Assembly (NCBI RefSeq): GCF_006227205.1
Contig: NZ_VCNG01000016.1
Location: 83,841 to 147,840, forward strand
Reading direction: 5' to 3'
DNA: 64,000 bases
Source: Pseudomonas sp. ICMP22404
Lineage (GTDB): Bacteria; Pseudomonadota; Gammaproteobacteria; Pseudomonadales; Pseudomonadaceae
How positions within the stretch are numbered: position 1 is the stretch's first letter; each line of letters opens with the position of its first letter. A program made the position numbers and the translations under genes. The notes beneath the pieces were generated by a model that saw nothing but the letters and a program-made list of their open reading frames with translations, made no database searches and was not told the DNA's origin. Shown in pieces: positions 17,853-25,838 of this stretch.

Positions 17853-19901
17853 TTATGAGCCCTGGGTGACCGGGGCCTCGACAGGTTCGATAGTATCGTG
17901 ACGGACCACCGCGCCGAACTGTTGCATCATCTGCTGGATGAACGGATCGCTGTGGATCGACTCCTCGGCCTCGCGCTGGCGGTCGGCACGGCGCCGGGAC
18001 GCGGCCTGGGCCGGGGTTTCCTGCTCCGGCTTGATCAGTTCGATGCTCAGCGTCAGCGTGCGCTGATGGTACTGGTTCAGTGCATCGTTGAGACGCCGCT
18101 GCTGGGTCGCGTTGAACAGGGCGCTGTGGGCCGGGTCCAGGTGCAGCAGCCAGTGATCGCCCTCTACCGCGATCAGCGTGCAGTTGGCGGCGATGCTACC
18201 GGTCATGCCGGTGATCGGCAATTTCGGGAACAGCTCCAGCCATTGCAGGGCCAGCCCGGTGGCCGGCATCGCTGCGGGTTCCGGCTCAGGCTCGGGTGCC
18301 GGCTCGGCGGCGTGCTCGCTGGCCAGGTCATCCAGGTAGCTGTAGGCCGAGTCCATGTCCGGCTCGATGTAATCCTCATCCAACGGAGGCTCGTCGTCCA
18401 GGTCCATGCCCGGCGTGGCCATATCGACATCGGCGGCGGTCGGCTCGGGCATCGGAGCGGCGACCCACTCAGGCGCTTCAGGCACCACGCTGTCGGGCGT
18501 CGGCAGGGGCATCGGCGGCAGCTCGGGCTGCTCGGCGACGGTTTCCAGTACAGGCTCCACCACAGGCTGCTGGACGATCTCGGGTTCGACCGGATCATTC
18601 CAGGGCAGATTGATGACGGTTTCGGCGACAGGCTCGGGAATCGGCTCAGGCTCGATGACAGGCGCCGGAGCCGGTTCCACGACGGGCGCTACCGCCGCCG
18701 GGGCAGAAACCGCTGCCGGCGCAACAACGGGCGCGGCAGCCACTGGCTTGGCGGAATCAGCTGTGGCCTGGCTGATCCCCACTGGCTTTAGCGCCTGCCT
18801 CGGCGCATCCGCCGTGTCCGCAGGCCGGAACGCCAGCATTCGCAGCAGCACCATTTCGAAGCCACCGCGCGGATCCGGCGCCAGGGGCAGGTCGCGACGA
18901 CCGATCAGGCCCATCTGGTAATAGAACTGCACGTCTTCGGCGGGCAACGCCTGGGCCAGGGCCAGCACGCGATCACGGTCGCCATGGCCGTTGTCGACGC
19001 CGTCAGGCAAGGCCTGGGCGATGGCGACACGGTGCAATACATTGAGGATTTCCGACAGCACGCCATTCCAGTCCGGCCCCTGTTCGGCCAGGTGGCGCAC
19101 CGCTTCGAGCAACGCCTTCGCGTCGCCGTCGATCAGGGCATGCAACACGTCATAGACCTGGCCGTGATCGAGCGTACCGAGCATGGCCCGCACATCGGCA
19201 GCCATGACCTTGCCTTCCCCGAAGGCGATGGCCTGGTCGGTCAGGCTCATGGCGTCACGCATCGAACCGTCGGCGGCGCGACCCAGCAGCCACAGCGCAT
19301 CGTCTTCGAACGGCACATTCTCGACACCCAGCACGTGGGTCAGGTGCTCGACGACCCGCTCCGGTGTCATGTTCTTCAGGGAGAACTGCAGGCAGCGGGA
19401 CAAAATCGTGGCCGGCAGCTTCTGCGGATCGGTGGTTGCCAGGATGAACTTGACGTAGGGCGGCGGCTCTTCAAGCGTTTTGAGCAGCGCATTGAAGGAA
19501 TGGCTGGAGAGCATGTGCACTTCGTCGATCAGGTAGACCTTGAAGCGCCCACGGCTGGGGGCGTACTGCACATTGTCGAGCAGCTCGCGGGTATCTTCGA
19601 CCTTGGTGCGGCTGGCGGCGTCGATCTCGATCAGGTCGACGAAACGGCCTTCATCGATTTCCCGGCAGACCGAACACTCACCGCAGGGTGTCGAAGTGAT
19701 ACCGGTTTCACAATTCAAGCACTTGGCGATGATTCGCGCGATCGTCGTCTTGCCCACGCCGCGGGTCCCGGTGAACAGGTAGGCATGGTGCAGCCGCTGG
19801 CTGTCCAAGGCGTTGATCAGAGCCTTGAGCACATGGGTCTGGCCGACCATTTCGCGGAACGAGCGCGGACGCCATTTACGTGCAAGAACCTGATAACTCA
19901 T
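17853..19901 (-). CDS. dnaX: DNA polymerase III subunits tau/gamma
   Basis: A 682-residue clamp-loader ATPase. Walker A is GTRGVGKTT, the zinc-binding cysteines are in CLNCETG...PCGECSVC, and the sensor region LIDEVHMLS and later SRC box follow. Residues of about 390-560 form a long Pro/Glu/Ala-rich linker of low complexity, then the tau-specific C-terminal domain that contacts polymerase alpha. The ATG at 19901 gives the standard MSYQVLARKWRP start. I see no A-rich slippery heptamer of the Escherichia coli type, so a frameshifted gamma form is not predicted from sequence. Confidence 0.96.
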   Translation of the reverse strand: MSYQVLARKWRPRSFREMVGQTHVLKALINALDSQRLHHAYLFTGTRGVGKTTIARIIAKCLNCETGITSTPCGECSVCREIDEGRFVDLIEIDAASRTKVEDTRELLDNVQYAPSRGRFKVYLIDEVHMLSSHSFNALLKTLEEPPPYVKFILATTDPQKLPATILSRCLQFSLKNMTPERVVEHLTHVLGVENVPFEDDALWLLGRAADGSMRDAMSLTDQAIAFGEGKVMAADVRAMLGTLDHGQVYDVLHALIDGDAKALLEAVRHLAEQGPDWNGVLSEILNVLHRVAIAQALPDGVDNGHGDRDRVLALAQALPAEDVQFYYQMGLIGRRDLPLAPDPRGGFEMVLLRMLAFRPADTADAPRQALKPVGISQATADSAKPVAAAPVVAPAAVSAPAAVAPVVEPAPAPVIEPEPIPEPVAETVINLPWNDPVEPEIVQQPVVEPVLETVAEQPELPPMPLPTPDSVVPEAPEWVAAPMPEPTAADVDMATPGMDLDDEPPLDEDYIEPDMDSAYSYLDDLASEHAAEPAPEPEPEPAAMPATGLALQWLELFPKLPITGMTGSIAANCTLIAVEGDHWLLHLDPAHSALFNATQQRRLNDALNQYHQRTLTLSIELIKPEQETPAQAASRRRADRQREAEESIHSDPFIQQMMQQFGAVVRHDTIEPVEAPVTQGS

Positions 19902-20044
19902 CGAAAACCATCGCAACGAAGGAACATAAGCGGCTAATGCTAGCGGAGCAGGGGCGAAATTGCATCCGGTGCACCGTTCTAATCTGACTAAGCTTGGATC
20001 AAGGACTCGGTTGTCGACACGTTTTCATACCGTCAGGAGAGCTT

Positions 20045-20812
20045 ATGCGCTTGGCCATGGGGGCTTTGCTGTTATTAGGGACAGAATGTTCCGCCGCCGA
20101 ATTACCCTTGCGCTTTGCCGTGACTGACGGCTGGGCCATGCCCATGGTGCAGATCGAACAGGGTCGCCCGACCCAGGGAATACTCCCAGACGTCATGACC
20201 AGCCTGGCGACCCAGGTGGGCATGCCGGCCGAGTTCCATGTCCTGTCCCGGGCCCGGCTCGACGGGGCCATGCGACACGACGAAGTCGACATGCGCTGCT
20301 ACGTCAGCCCCAACTGGGTAAAGGACGAAGGAGCAGGTTTCCTCTGGAGTGTCCCGCTGTTCTTCCAGCGTGACCTGCTCGTCGGCACAGCCAGTGCCCC
20401 CAGACAAGTGGTGCCGGCGACGCTGGGGCAGCAGCCGATCGGTACCGTGCTCGGCTATACCTATCCGACCTTGCAGCCGCTGTTCGACAGCGGTCATCTA
20501 AGGCGCGATGACGCACGGAGCCAGGAACAAGTGCTGACAAAATTGCTTGCCGGGCGCTATCGCTACGGCGTGAGCAACCAATGGGCGCTGGACTGGTTCA
20601 ACCAACGGCACACCGCTGACTACCAACTGCATGAGGTGGCCGTTTTGCAGAAACAGCAGTTGGGCTGCTACCTGCGCAATGATCCGAAAATCCCGGCACA
20701 ACGCATCCTGCGCACCTTGCAGAACATGAAATCCTCCGGAGAGATCGACGCGATCATCCAGCTTTACACCGGCCGCAATGCGCAATCCGAGCCTGAAGCC
20801 GGCTCTCCCTGA
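20045..20812 (+). CDS. Periplasmic substrate-binding protein (family 3-like)
   Basis: A 255-residue protein with a signal peptide (MRLAMGALLLLGTECSAAE, cleavage likely after SAA) and a bacterial extracellular solute-binding fold of the PBPb type. GGAG precedes the ATG at 20045. No permease or ATPase genes are near, so it is not part of a full ABC transporter here; stand-alone members often act as sensors. Its last 49 nt overlap the 3' end of the convergent PAS-GGDEF-EAL gene. The ligand is unknown. Confidence 0.8.
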   Translation: MRLAMGALLLLGTECSAAELPLRFAVTDGWAMPMVQIEQGRPTQGILPDVMTSLATQVGMPAEFHVLSRARLDGAMRHDEVDMRCYVSPNWVKDEGAGFLWSVPLFFQRDLLVGTASAPRQVVPATLGQQPIGTVLGYTYPTLQPLFDSGHLRRDDARSQEQVLTKLLAGRYRYGVSNQWALDWFNQRHTADYQLHEVAVLQKQQLGCYLRNDPKIPAQRILRTLQNMKSSGEIDAIIQLYTGRNAQSEPEAGSP

Positions 20813-22518
20813 ATGCCCGGACGCTGCTGCCATTGCGACGGCGGAACAAACCTCGCCACCCAGCCCGGTATCTGCTCGGCTGGCATGGGTCGGGCGATGA
20901 AGTAGCCCTGGGCGACTTCACACCCCAGGCGCAGCAGCAATTGCCCATGCTCGAGACTGTCCAGCCCTTCGGCGACGACCTGGCGATCGAACGCCTGGGC
21001 CAGACCGATCACGGCCTTGGTCAAGGCCAGGTCATCCCGATTCACAAGAATGTCGCGGATAAAGGTCTTGTCGATCTTGATGGTCTGGATGCGCAAATGC
21101 TTGAGGTCATTGAGGGAGCAGTAGCCCGTCCCGAACCCGCCCAGGGAGAAACCCACCCCCAGGGCCTGGCAAGCCTGGAGGCAGGCGCTGACATGTTGGA
21201 GATTTTCCACCGCGACGGATTCGACGATTTGCAGGTCGAGCATGCGCGGCGCCACGTCCGGGTGTCGCTCCAGCATCTGCCGCAGCCGCTCGACAAAGTC
21301 TTCGCGCTGGAAATGCCGTGCCGAGACATTGATGCTGACCGGCCACCCCTGCCCCGCTTGCTGCCACAGCTGCAACTGAATCATGACCTGTTCCATGACC
21401 CACTCGCCGATCTCGACAATCAGATCGGTCTCCTCCGCCAGCGGCAGGAACTCACGAGGCGGCACCAGGCCACGTTGCGGGTGCTTCCAACGCAATAACG
21501 CCTCAAGGCCGACCACGGTGCCGCTGCGCATATTGACCTTGGGCTGGAAATGCAGCCGCAGCTCACGGGCGGCCAATGCCTGCCGAACCCGCTCGACGGT
21601 CTGGTAGGTGGCCCGCACCTCCTTGTCCCGGGATACATCGAACAGATGGAAGCGATTGCGGCCGCTCTGCTTGGCCATGTACATCGCCTGGTCGGCATGG
21701 CGCAGCAACGTCTCGGCGTTTTCGTTGTCCCAGGGGAACAGCGTGACGCCGATACTTGCGAAGACCTTGATGCTTTTACCGTCAATGGCATAGGGCGTGG
21801 AAACAGCAACCAGCACCCGGTTCAAAGCCCCATGCAACTCATCCATCCCAGGCACATGACGCAACACCAGCACGAACTCGTCCCCCGCCAGCCGCGCAAC
21901 CACATCTTCGCCTCGAACGATGCTGCGCAGCCGCCTTGCGACCTCGACCAGCAGCTGGTCGCCACTGGCATGGCCGTGACCGTCATTGACCGCCTTGAAG
22001 CCATCGAGATCAAGCATACAGACCGCGAGGGGGAAGCTTTCCGCCTGGGAAAACGCCAGGGCCTGGTCCAGCAGGTCAGACAAATAGGTGCGATTGGGCA
22101 GCCCGGTCAGCACATCGTGCCCGACTCGCCATTGCAGGGAGTGCAGTTGCCGGCGCTTGTCGCTGACGTCGAAACGAATCGCCAGGTAGCGCTCGACCTG
22201 TCCTGTCGCGTCATCTGTCAACGGTACCAGGGTGGTATCGACCCAATGCAAGGTACCGTCCTTCGCGCGATTACAGATATCCCCCTTCCAGACCTGCCCC
22301 AACGAGATGGTGTGCCACATGGCACTGAAGAATTCCCCGGGGTGGTGACCGGAATTGAGCAGGCGATGGTTCACCCCCAGCAGTTCATCGCGCCGGTAGC
22401 CAAAGAGGTTACAGAACTGGTCGTTGACGTAGGTGATACGCCCGCTCGCATCGGTCTCGGAAAAAATCGCGGCGGCGTCAACGGCTCTGCGGTACTTCTT
22501 ATCCATCGAAGCAGTCAT
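20764..22518 (-). CDS. PAS-GGDEF-EAL protein with a degenerate EAL domain
   Basis: A 584-residue cyclic-di-GMP protein without membrane segments. A PAS domain (about 10-125, FSETDASGRITYVND) is followed by GGDEF with AGDEF at 211-215 and an RxxD inhibitory site (RGED) upstream. AGDEF variants can be active. In the EAL domain the first Glu is present (LEALLRW), but the metal-binding DDFGTGY motif reads GGFGTGY (Gly460, Gly461) and LExTES reads LQIVES, so phosphodiesterase activity is unlikely. It should then be a diguanylate cyclase or a c-di-GMP receptor. Two ATG codons (22518, 22506) are possible starts. Confidence 0.9.
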   Translation of the reverse strand: MTASMDKKYRRAVDAAAIFSETDASGRITYVNDQFCNLFGYRRDELLGVNHRLLNSGHHPGEFFSAMWHTISLGQVWKGDICNRAKDGTLHWVDTTLVPLTDDATGQVERYLAIRFDVSDKRRQLHSLQWRVGHDVLTGLPNRTYLSDLLDQALAFSQAESFPLAVCMLDLDGFKAVNDGHGHASGDQLLVEVARRLRSIVRGEDVVARLAGDEFVLVLRHVPGMDELHGALNRVLVAVSTPYAIDGKSIKVFASIGVTLFPWDNENAETLLRHADQAMYMAKQSGRNRFHLFDVSRDKEVRATYQTVERVRQALAARELRLHFQPKVNMRSGTVVGLEALLRWKHPQRGLVPPREFLPLAEETDLIVEIGEWVMEQVMIQLQLWQQAGQGWPVSINVSARHFQREDFVERLRQMLERHPDVAPRMLDLQIVESVAVENLQHVSACLQACQALGVGFSLGGFGTGYCSLNDLKHLRIQTIKIDKTFIRDILVNRDDLALTKAVIGLAQAFDRQVVAEGLDSLEHGQLLLRLGCEVAQGYFIARPMPAEQIPGWVARFVPPSQWQQRPGIQGEPASGSDCALRPV

Positions 22519-22844
22519 CCATGAGTCAGGCTCATTTGGCGCGCGCGGTTGCACCGCCTTCGGACAGGCGAAAATCAACTAGGCTCAAATACCGTGAGAG
22601 AAGTGGGAGCACGGCTTTGTCGGTGCCGCTCGAAAGCCCAGAACGCCTGCCCTGTGCCACGACCATGAACCCGCGACCCATTTCTTTTTGCATCTTTTGG
22701 TATCTGAAGCAGGTCACCAAATGCCCGTCCCAAACGCTGATTCTACGAAACACATCACATTTTGCAAAGCAAGGTGATGGATCACGCGGTTGCCTAATGC
22801 GAAAATCTATCGTTAAGTTCTTGATTCTAAATGGGAATTGAGCG
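22519..22844. other. Divergent intergenic region with a small palindrome
   Basis: 326 nt between the divergent PAS-GGDEF-EAL and XRE genes. Open frames exist on both strands, but none has a ribosome site or a recognisable product. A perfect palindrome GTGAT-GG-ATCAC (22774-22785), 60 nt before the XRE gene, is a candidate operator. Confidence 0.4.
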
Positions 22845-23159
22845 ATGCAAATTTCAAGTTTGGGTGCAGCCATCAGACGCTACCGCAAAGTAGCGGGGCT
22901 GACTCAGGCTGAACTGGGCGAAAGAACCGGTTTTGACCCCAAAACCATCAGCCGTTTCGAAACCGGCACCTACATGCCCAGCATCGAAGCCCTGTTCCTG
23001 CTCGCCAACGTGTTGGACGTGCAACTGAAAGCCTTTTTCGCCGACATGAACGATGAAGACGAACAGCGCGCCTATCTGTTCGGTGTCATACACAAGGCCA
23101 CTCCGAAGGACCTGGGCAAGCTGATCGCGGCGGTGGATCAAGCGCTGTCCAAGCCTTGA
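22845..23159 (+). CDS. XRE-family transcription regulator
   Basis: A 104-residue protein with a Cro/CI-type helix-turn-helix at about residues 8-62 (IRRYRKVAGLTQAELGERTG, then KTISRFETG). The rest is a short acidic C-terminal tail with no ligand or membrane domain. No toxin gene is adjacent, so an antitoxin role is not supported. It may regulate itself through the palindrome at 22774-22785. Confidence 0.85.
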   Translation: MQISSLGAAIRRYRKVAGLTQAELGERTGFDPKTISRFETGTYMPSIEALFLLANVLDVQLKAFFADMNDEDEQRAYLFGVIHKATPKDLGKLIAAVDQALSKP

Positions 23160-23205
23160 GTCGGGTGTGATGGCTCCCCGGCTCCCCGGACCTGATGCAC
23201 ACAAC

Positions 23206-23300
23206 CTGTGGGAGCAAAGCTTGCTCGCGATAGCGGAATCTCAGGCAACATCAATGCAAGCTGACCCACCGCCATCGCGAGCAAGCTCAGCTCCCACAGG
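23206..23300. repeat. REP pair (GTGGGAGC family)
   Basis: Facing inverted arms, left GTGGGAGCAAAGCTTGCTCG, right GCGAGCAAGCTCAGCTCCCA, between XRE and the Pr6Pr gene. Confidence 0.88.
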
Positions 23301-23352
23301 GGATCGGTGACGAACACTGGGTTTATGGGCATCCAGAAAAATGACCTGCCAA

Positions 23353-24006
23353 TCAGCGCCCACCCTTCGCCCGATCCACCGCGACCAGCACCAGTGAAAT
23401 CACCACGAACCCCACCAACACCAACATCGCATTAACCAGCACCTGTGAATAACCCAAGTTGTTCACCTCGATGAACGGATAGGGGTAGGAGCCGATCATC
23501 TCGCCACGTATCAGGGCGTAAATGAAATAGACCAGTGGATAGATCAGCCACGCCCATACATCGCTCCAGTGCAGGGTTCCCTTTGGCACACAGAACCACC
23601 AATAGATCATGAACAGCACAGGCATCACGTCGTGCAGCAGCTCATCAGCCACCCACTGCCAGCCTTGAGGGTTCCATGTCTGGCGTAACAACAGGTTGTA
23701 CGCCAGCCCGACCAGCACGATGGCAGCCGCCACCCCCGTTTGGGTCGAAGGCCGGAGAAAGAAACGTCGCAGCGCCGAGTCACCTGTCGTCGCCGCGCAG
23801 GTCAGCACGATCGCCACCAGGATATTGGTCAGCACCGTGAAGTAGCTGAAAAAGATCTCCACGCCACCCAACAGGCTCTTCTCGGCCTGCCAGCGTGAGG
23901 TCAGGATCAGGTAAAGCTGGAGAAGCAATGCAAACCATCCCAACGCCGCCGCGACCTTCACGGCGATTGCCCCCCTGCTTTGCGTCAACACCATGTCGTT
24001 GTTCAT
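23353..24006 (-). CDS. Pr6Pr family membrane protein
   Basis: A 217-residue protein with six predicted membrane helices. The pattern LTSRW near helix 1, FSYFTVLTN in helix 2, DELLHDVMPVLF and the WLIYPLVYFIYALIRG stretch mark the Pr6Pr (Pro/Tyr six-membrane-helix) family. GAGGG lies 7 nt before the ATG at 24006; the GTG one codon earlier is less likely. The function of the family is not known. Confidence 0.85.
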   Translation of the reverse strand: MNNDMVLTQSRGAIAVKVAAALGWFALLLQLYLILTSRWQAEKSLLGGVEIFFSYFTVLTNILVAIVLTCAATTGDSALRRFFLRPSTQTGVAAAIVLVGLAYNLLLRQTWNPQGWQWVADELLHDVMPVLFMIYWWFCVPKGTLHWSDVWAWLIYPLVYFIYALIRGEMIGSYPYPFIEVNNLGYSQVLVNAMLVLVGFVVISLVLVAVDRAKGGR

Positions 24007-24196
24007 CACGTTGCCCTCTGGCCGTCTACACGAACCCTAGAAAGGCACAACGTGAAATTCTACTGTCAGAAATGACAGTGCCGATCAACGGTAATAGAGC
24101 AGACAGCAGAAGGCATCAACCGAATTCGATCAGAACAAGAAAGGCGGGGGGAAATCTGACAAACCTTGCGAATGAAGGCCTGGGGCGTTATGGAGG

Positions 24197-24303
24197 CAAC
24201 CCCACCAGCCACACCCCGGCACACAATGTTCCCGCTGTGGCTGCTTCCTTCCGGATCTGACCAGGTTCACGGGTAATCGTTGCGGGGGGACCGATGGGGT
24301 CAC
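24197..24303 (-). ncRNA. ffs: 4.5S RNA (signal recognition particle RNA)
   Basis: On the minus strand the sequence contains the conserved SRP domain IV: ACCTGGTCAGATCCGGAAGG followed by AAGCAGCC, which forms the asymmetric and GGAA-tetraloop structure bound by Ffh. The outer ends (ACCCCA near 24295-24300 and TGGGGT near 24199-24204) pair to close the rod. Size (about 105 nt) fits bacterial small-type SRP RNA. The ends are set by pairing and may be off by several bases. Confidence 0.93.
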
Positions 24304-24449
24304 CATAACGACGCCCGCCTGACGGCGAGCCGCGCCATTGTACCTATCTGACGGGAAGTTACAACCGTTCGCGCCGGATTAAAAAAGCGAAGATGTTCAA
24401 GCACTTGCCATGGGGGTGGATATGCGTTTTACAGCCATCCCGAGGAACC

Positions 24450-24531
24450 CTGTGGGAGCGAGCCTGCTCGCGAAAGCGGTGGGTCGGCTTGCAATGAGCT
24501 GCCGCCATCGCGAGCAGGCTCGCTCCCACAG
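24450..24531. repeat. REP pair (GTGGGAGC family)
   Basis: Facing inverted arms GTGGGAGCGAGCCTGCTCGC and its complement with about 35 nt between, downstream of the metallopeptidase gene. Confidence 0.92.
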
Positions 24532-24570
24532 TAGATCGAGGGTGCGCAGCCATCCTGGCAAACCCCGTCG

Positions 24571-25731
24571 CTACAGCAGCACCTCATCCGCCCGGCCGCC
24601 CTCCTCCTGGATCACCAGATGGATGAAATGCAGTTTGGTGATGACGGCTGCCGGCACGACGAACGGGTAGAAATCCGGTTGGCCCATACTGCGGGACAGT
24701 TCGTTGAGCATGCCTGCCAGTTCGATCCAGGCGTTGACGAACGACAGGAACGCCGTGCCTCCGGCGTGCTCCGGATCGAACAGGGTGTCGGGTGGGAACG
24801 GTTGGTAGTCGAAGTCCATGTCCTGGGCGCTCATGCCAAAGCCCAGCGCCGTGTCCACGGCGTCCATCATGTGCAGGTAGTGAGCCCAGGTTTCGGCCCA
24901 GTCCTCCCAGGGGTGCATGGTGGCGTAGGCACTGACGTAACGGGTTTGCCAGTCCAACGGTGCTCCTTGCTGGTAATGCCGCTCCAGCGCGTCGGCATAA
25001 CTGGCCCGCTCATCGCCGAACAATCCGCGGAATGCTTCGAGCCAGTGGCTGTTGGCAATCAGAAGATCCCAGTAGTAATGCCCCACTTCGTGACGAAAGT
25101 GCCCGAGCAAGGTGCGATACGGTTCGCACATCTGCTGGCGCACGGCCTCACGGTGGGCGTCGTCCGCTTCCTTGATGTCGAGCGTGATCAAGCCGCTGGC
25201 ATGGCCGGTGGTCGGTGGCGTGCCGTCAGGGTCGACGCCGATGAAGTCGAAGGCCAGGCCCGTGGATTCGTCGACGCTTTTCGGCGCGACCGGCAGACCG
25301 AGGGTGATCAGTTGCGCCACCAGCCTGCGCTTGGCCGTCTCGACCTTGCGCCAGCGTTCAGGGTTCTCCGGGATCGACAGGTCGGGGATGGTGCGGTTCA
25401 GCCGGCAGGCGATGCACAAGGTGTCGCGCCCCCCGGCCGGCAGCAGCCAGTTGCACGCTGCCGCGGTATCGAGGTTGGCACAGCGACGGAACAGACCGGC
25501 CTGTGGGTCGGCATCCAGGGTCCAGGTGTCGGGCAGATCACCGGGTTGCAGTGACGAAAGACGACTCTGCTCCGGCTGGTAGCCCAACGCCGCCAGGCAG
25601 GCCAGGCACTGGCTGTTGCGGAAAAACAGCGACTGGCCGCAGCGACACGGCCAGACCTTGCTGTTGCGCGAACGGTCGCCCAGGAACGGCGCGGCGATGC
25701 GTGAGCTCAGTTGTTCGAAGAAGCGGTACAT
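24571..25731 (-). CDS. Zinc-ribbon putative metallopeptidase
   Basis: A 386-residue cytoplasmic-looking protein. Residues 28-46 form a four-cysteine zinc ribbon (CRCG...CLAC). HEVGH at 214-218 is a zincin HExxH motif, and the acidic EDWAETWAHY helix about 55 residues later can supply the third zinc ligand. Two more Cys pairs lie between. This arrangement matches the family annotated as putative zinc-binding metallopeptidase, whose substrate is unknown. No partner genes are adjacent. Confidence 0.82.
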   Translation of the reverse strand: MYRFFEQLSSRIAAPFLGDRSRNSKVWPCRCGQSLFFRNSQCLACLAALGYQPEQSRLSSLQPGDLPDTWTLDADPQAGLFRRCANLDTAAACNWLLPAGGRDTLCIACRLNRTIPDLSIPENPERWRKVETAKRRLVAQLITLGLPVAPKSVDESTGLAFDFIGVDPDGTPPTTGHASGLITLDIKEADDAHREAVRQQMCEPYRTLLGHFRHEVGHYYWDLLIANSHWLEAFRGLFGDERASYADALERHYQQGAPLDWQTRYVSAYATMHPWEDWAETWAHYLHMMDAVDTALGFGMSAQDMDFDYQPFPPDTLFDPEHAGGTAFLSFVNAWIELAGMLNELSRSMGQPDFYPFVVPAAVITKLHFIHLVIQEEGGRADEVLL

Positions 25732-25800
25732 GGCGATCTCTCCCTGGGGCCTGCAACACTAGATCGTCTTCTGGCACAGACGTTCAGCCTGGTGTCACAC

Positions 25801-25838
25801 CCTTGTGGCGAGGGGATTTATCCCCTCGCCACAAGGGC
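25801..25838. repeat. Palindrome of the GTGGCGAGGGGATTTATCCCC family
   Basis: A perfect inverted repeat, CTTGTGGCGAGGGGA and its complement around a TTTA-type centre, ending at the ligA stop codon. It may protect or end the ligA transcript, but there is no clear T tract. Confidence 0.8.

Noticed and set aside
17853..19901. Programmed frameshift in dnaX
   Set aside because: No A-AAA-AAG-type slippery heptamer was seen on the coding strand, so only the tau form is supported.
21874..21888. AGDEF read as an inactive cyclase site
   Set aside because: The first Gly of GGDEF is often replaced in active enzymes; only the EAL motif change is taken as loss of function.
22521..22873. Two ~110-codon frames on opposite strands before the XRE gene
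   Set aside because: Neither has a ribosome site or recognisable sequence; the minus one covers the XRE start. Treated as a regulatory gap.
25801..25838. Palindrome after ligA as a terminator
   Set aside because: There is no T tract on either strand and the sequence is a copy of a dispersed repeat, so it is listed as a repeat.
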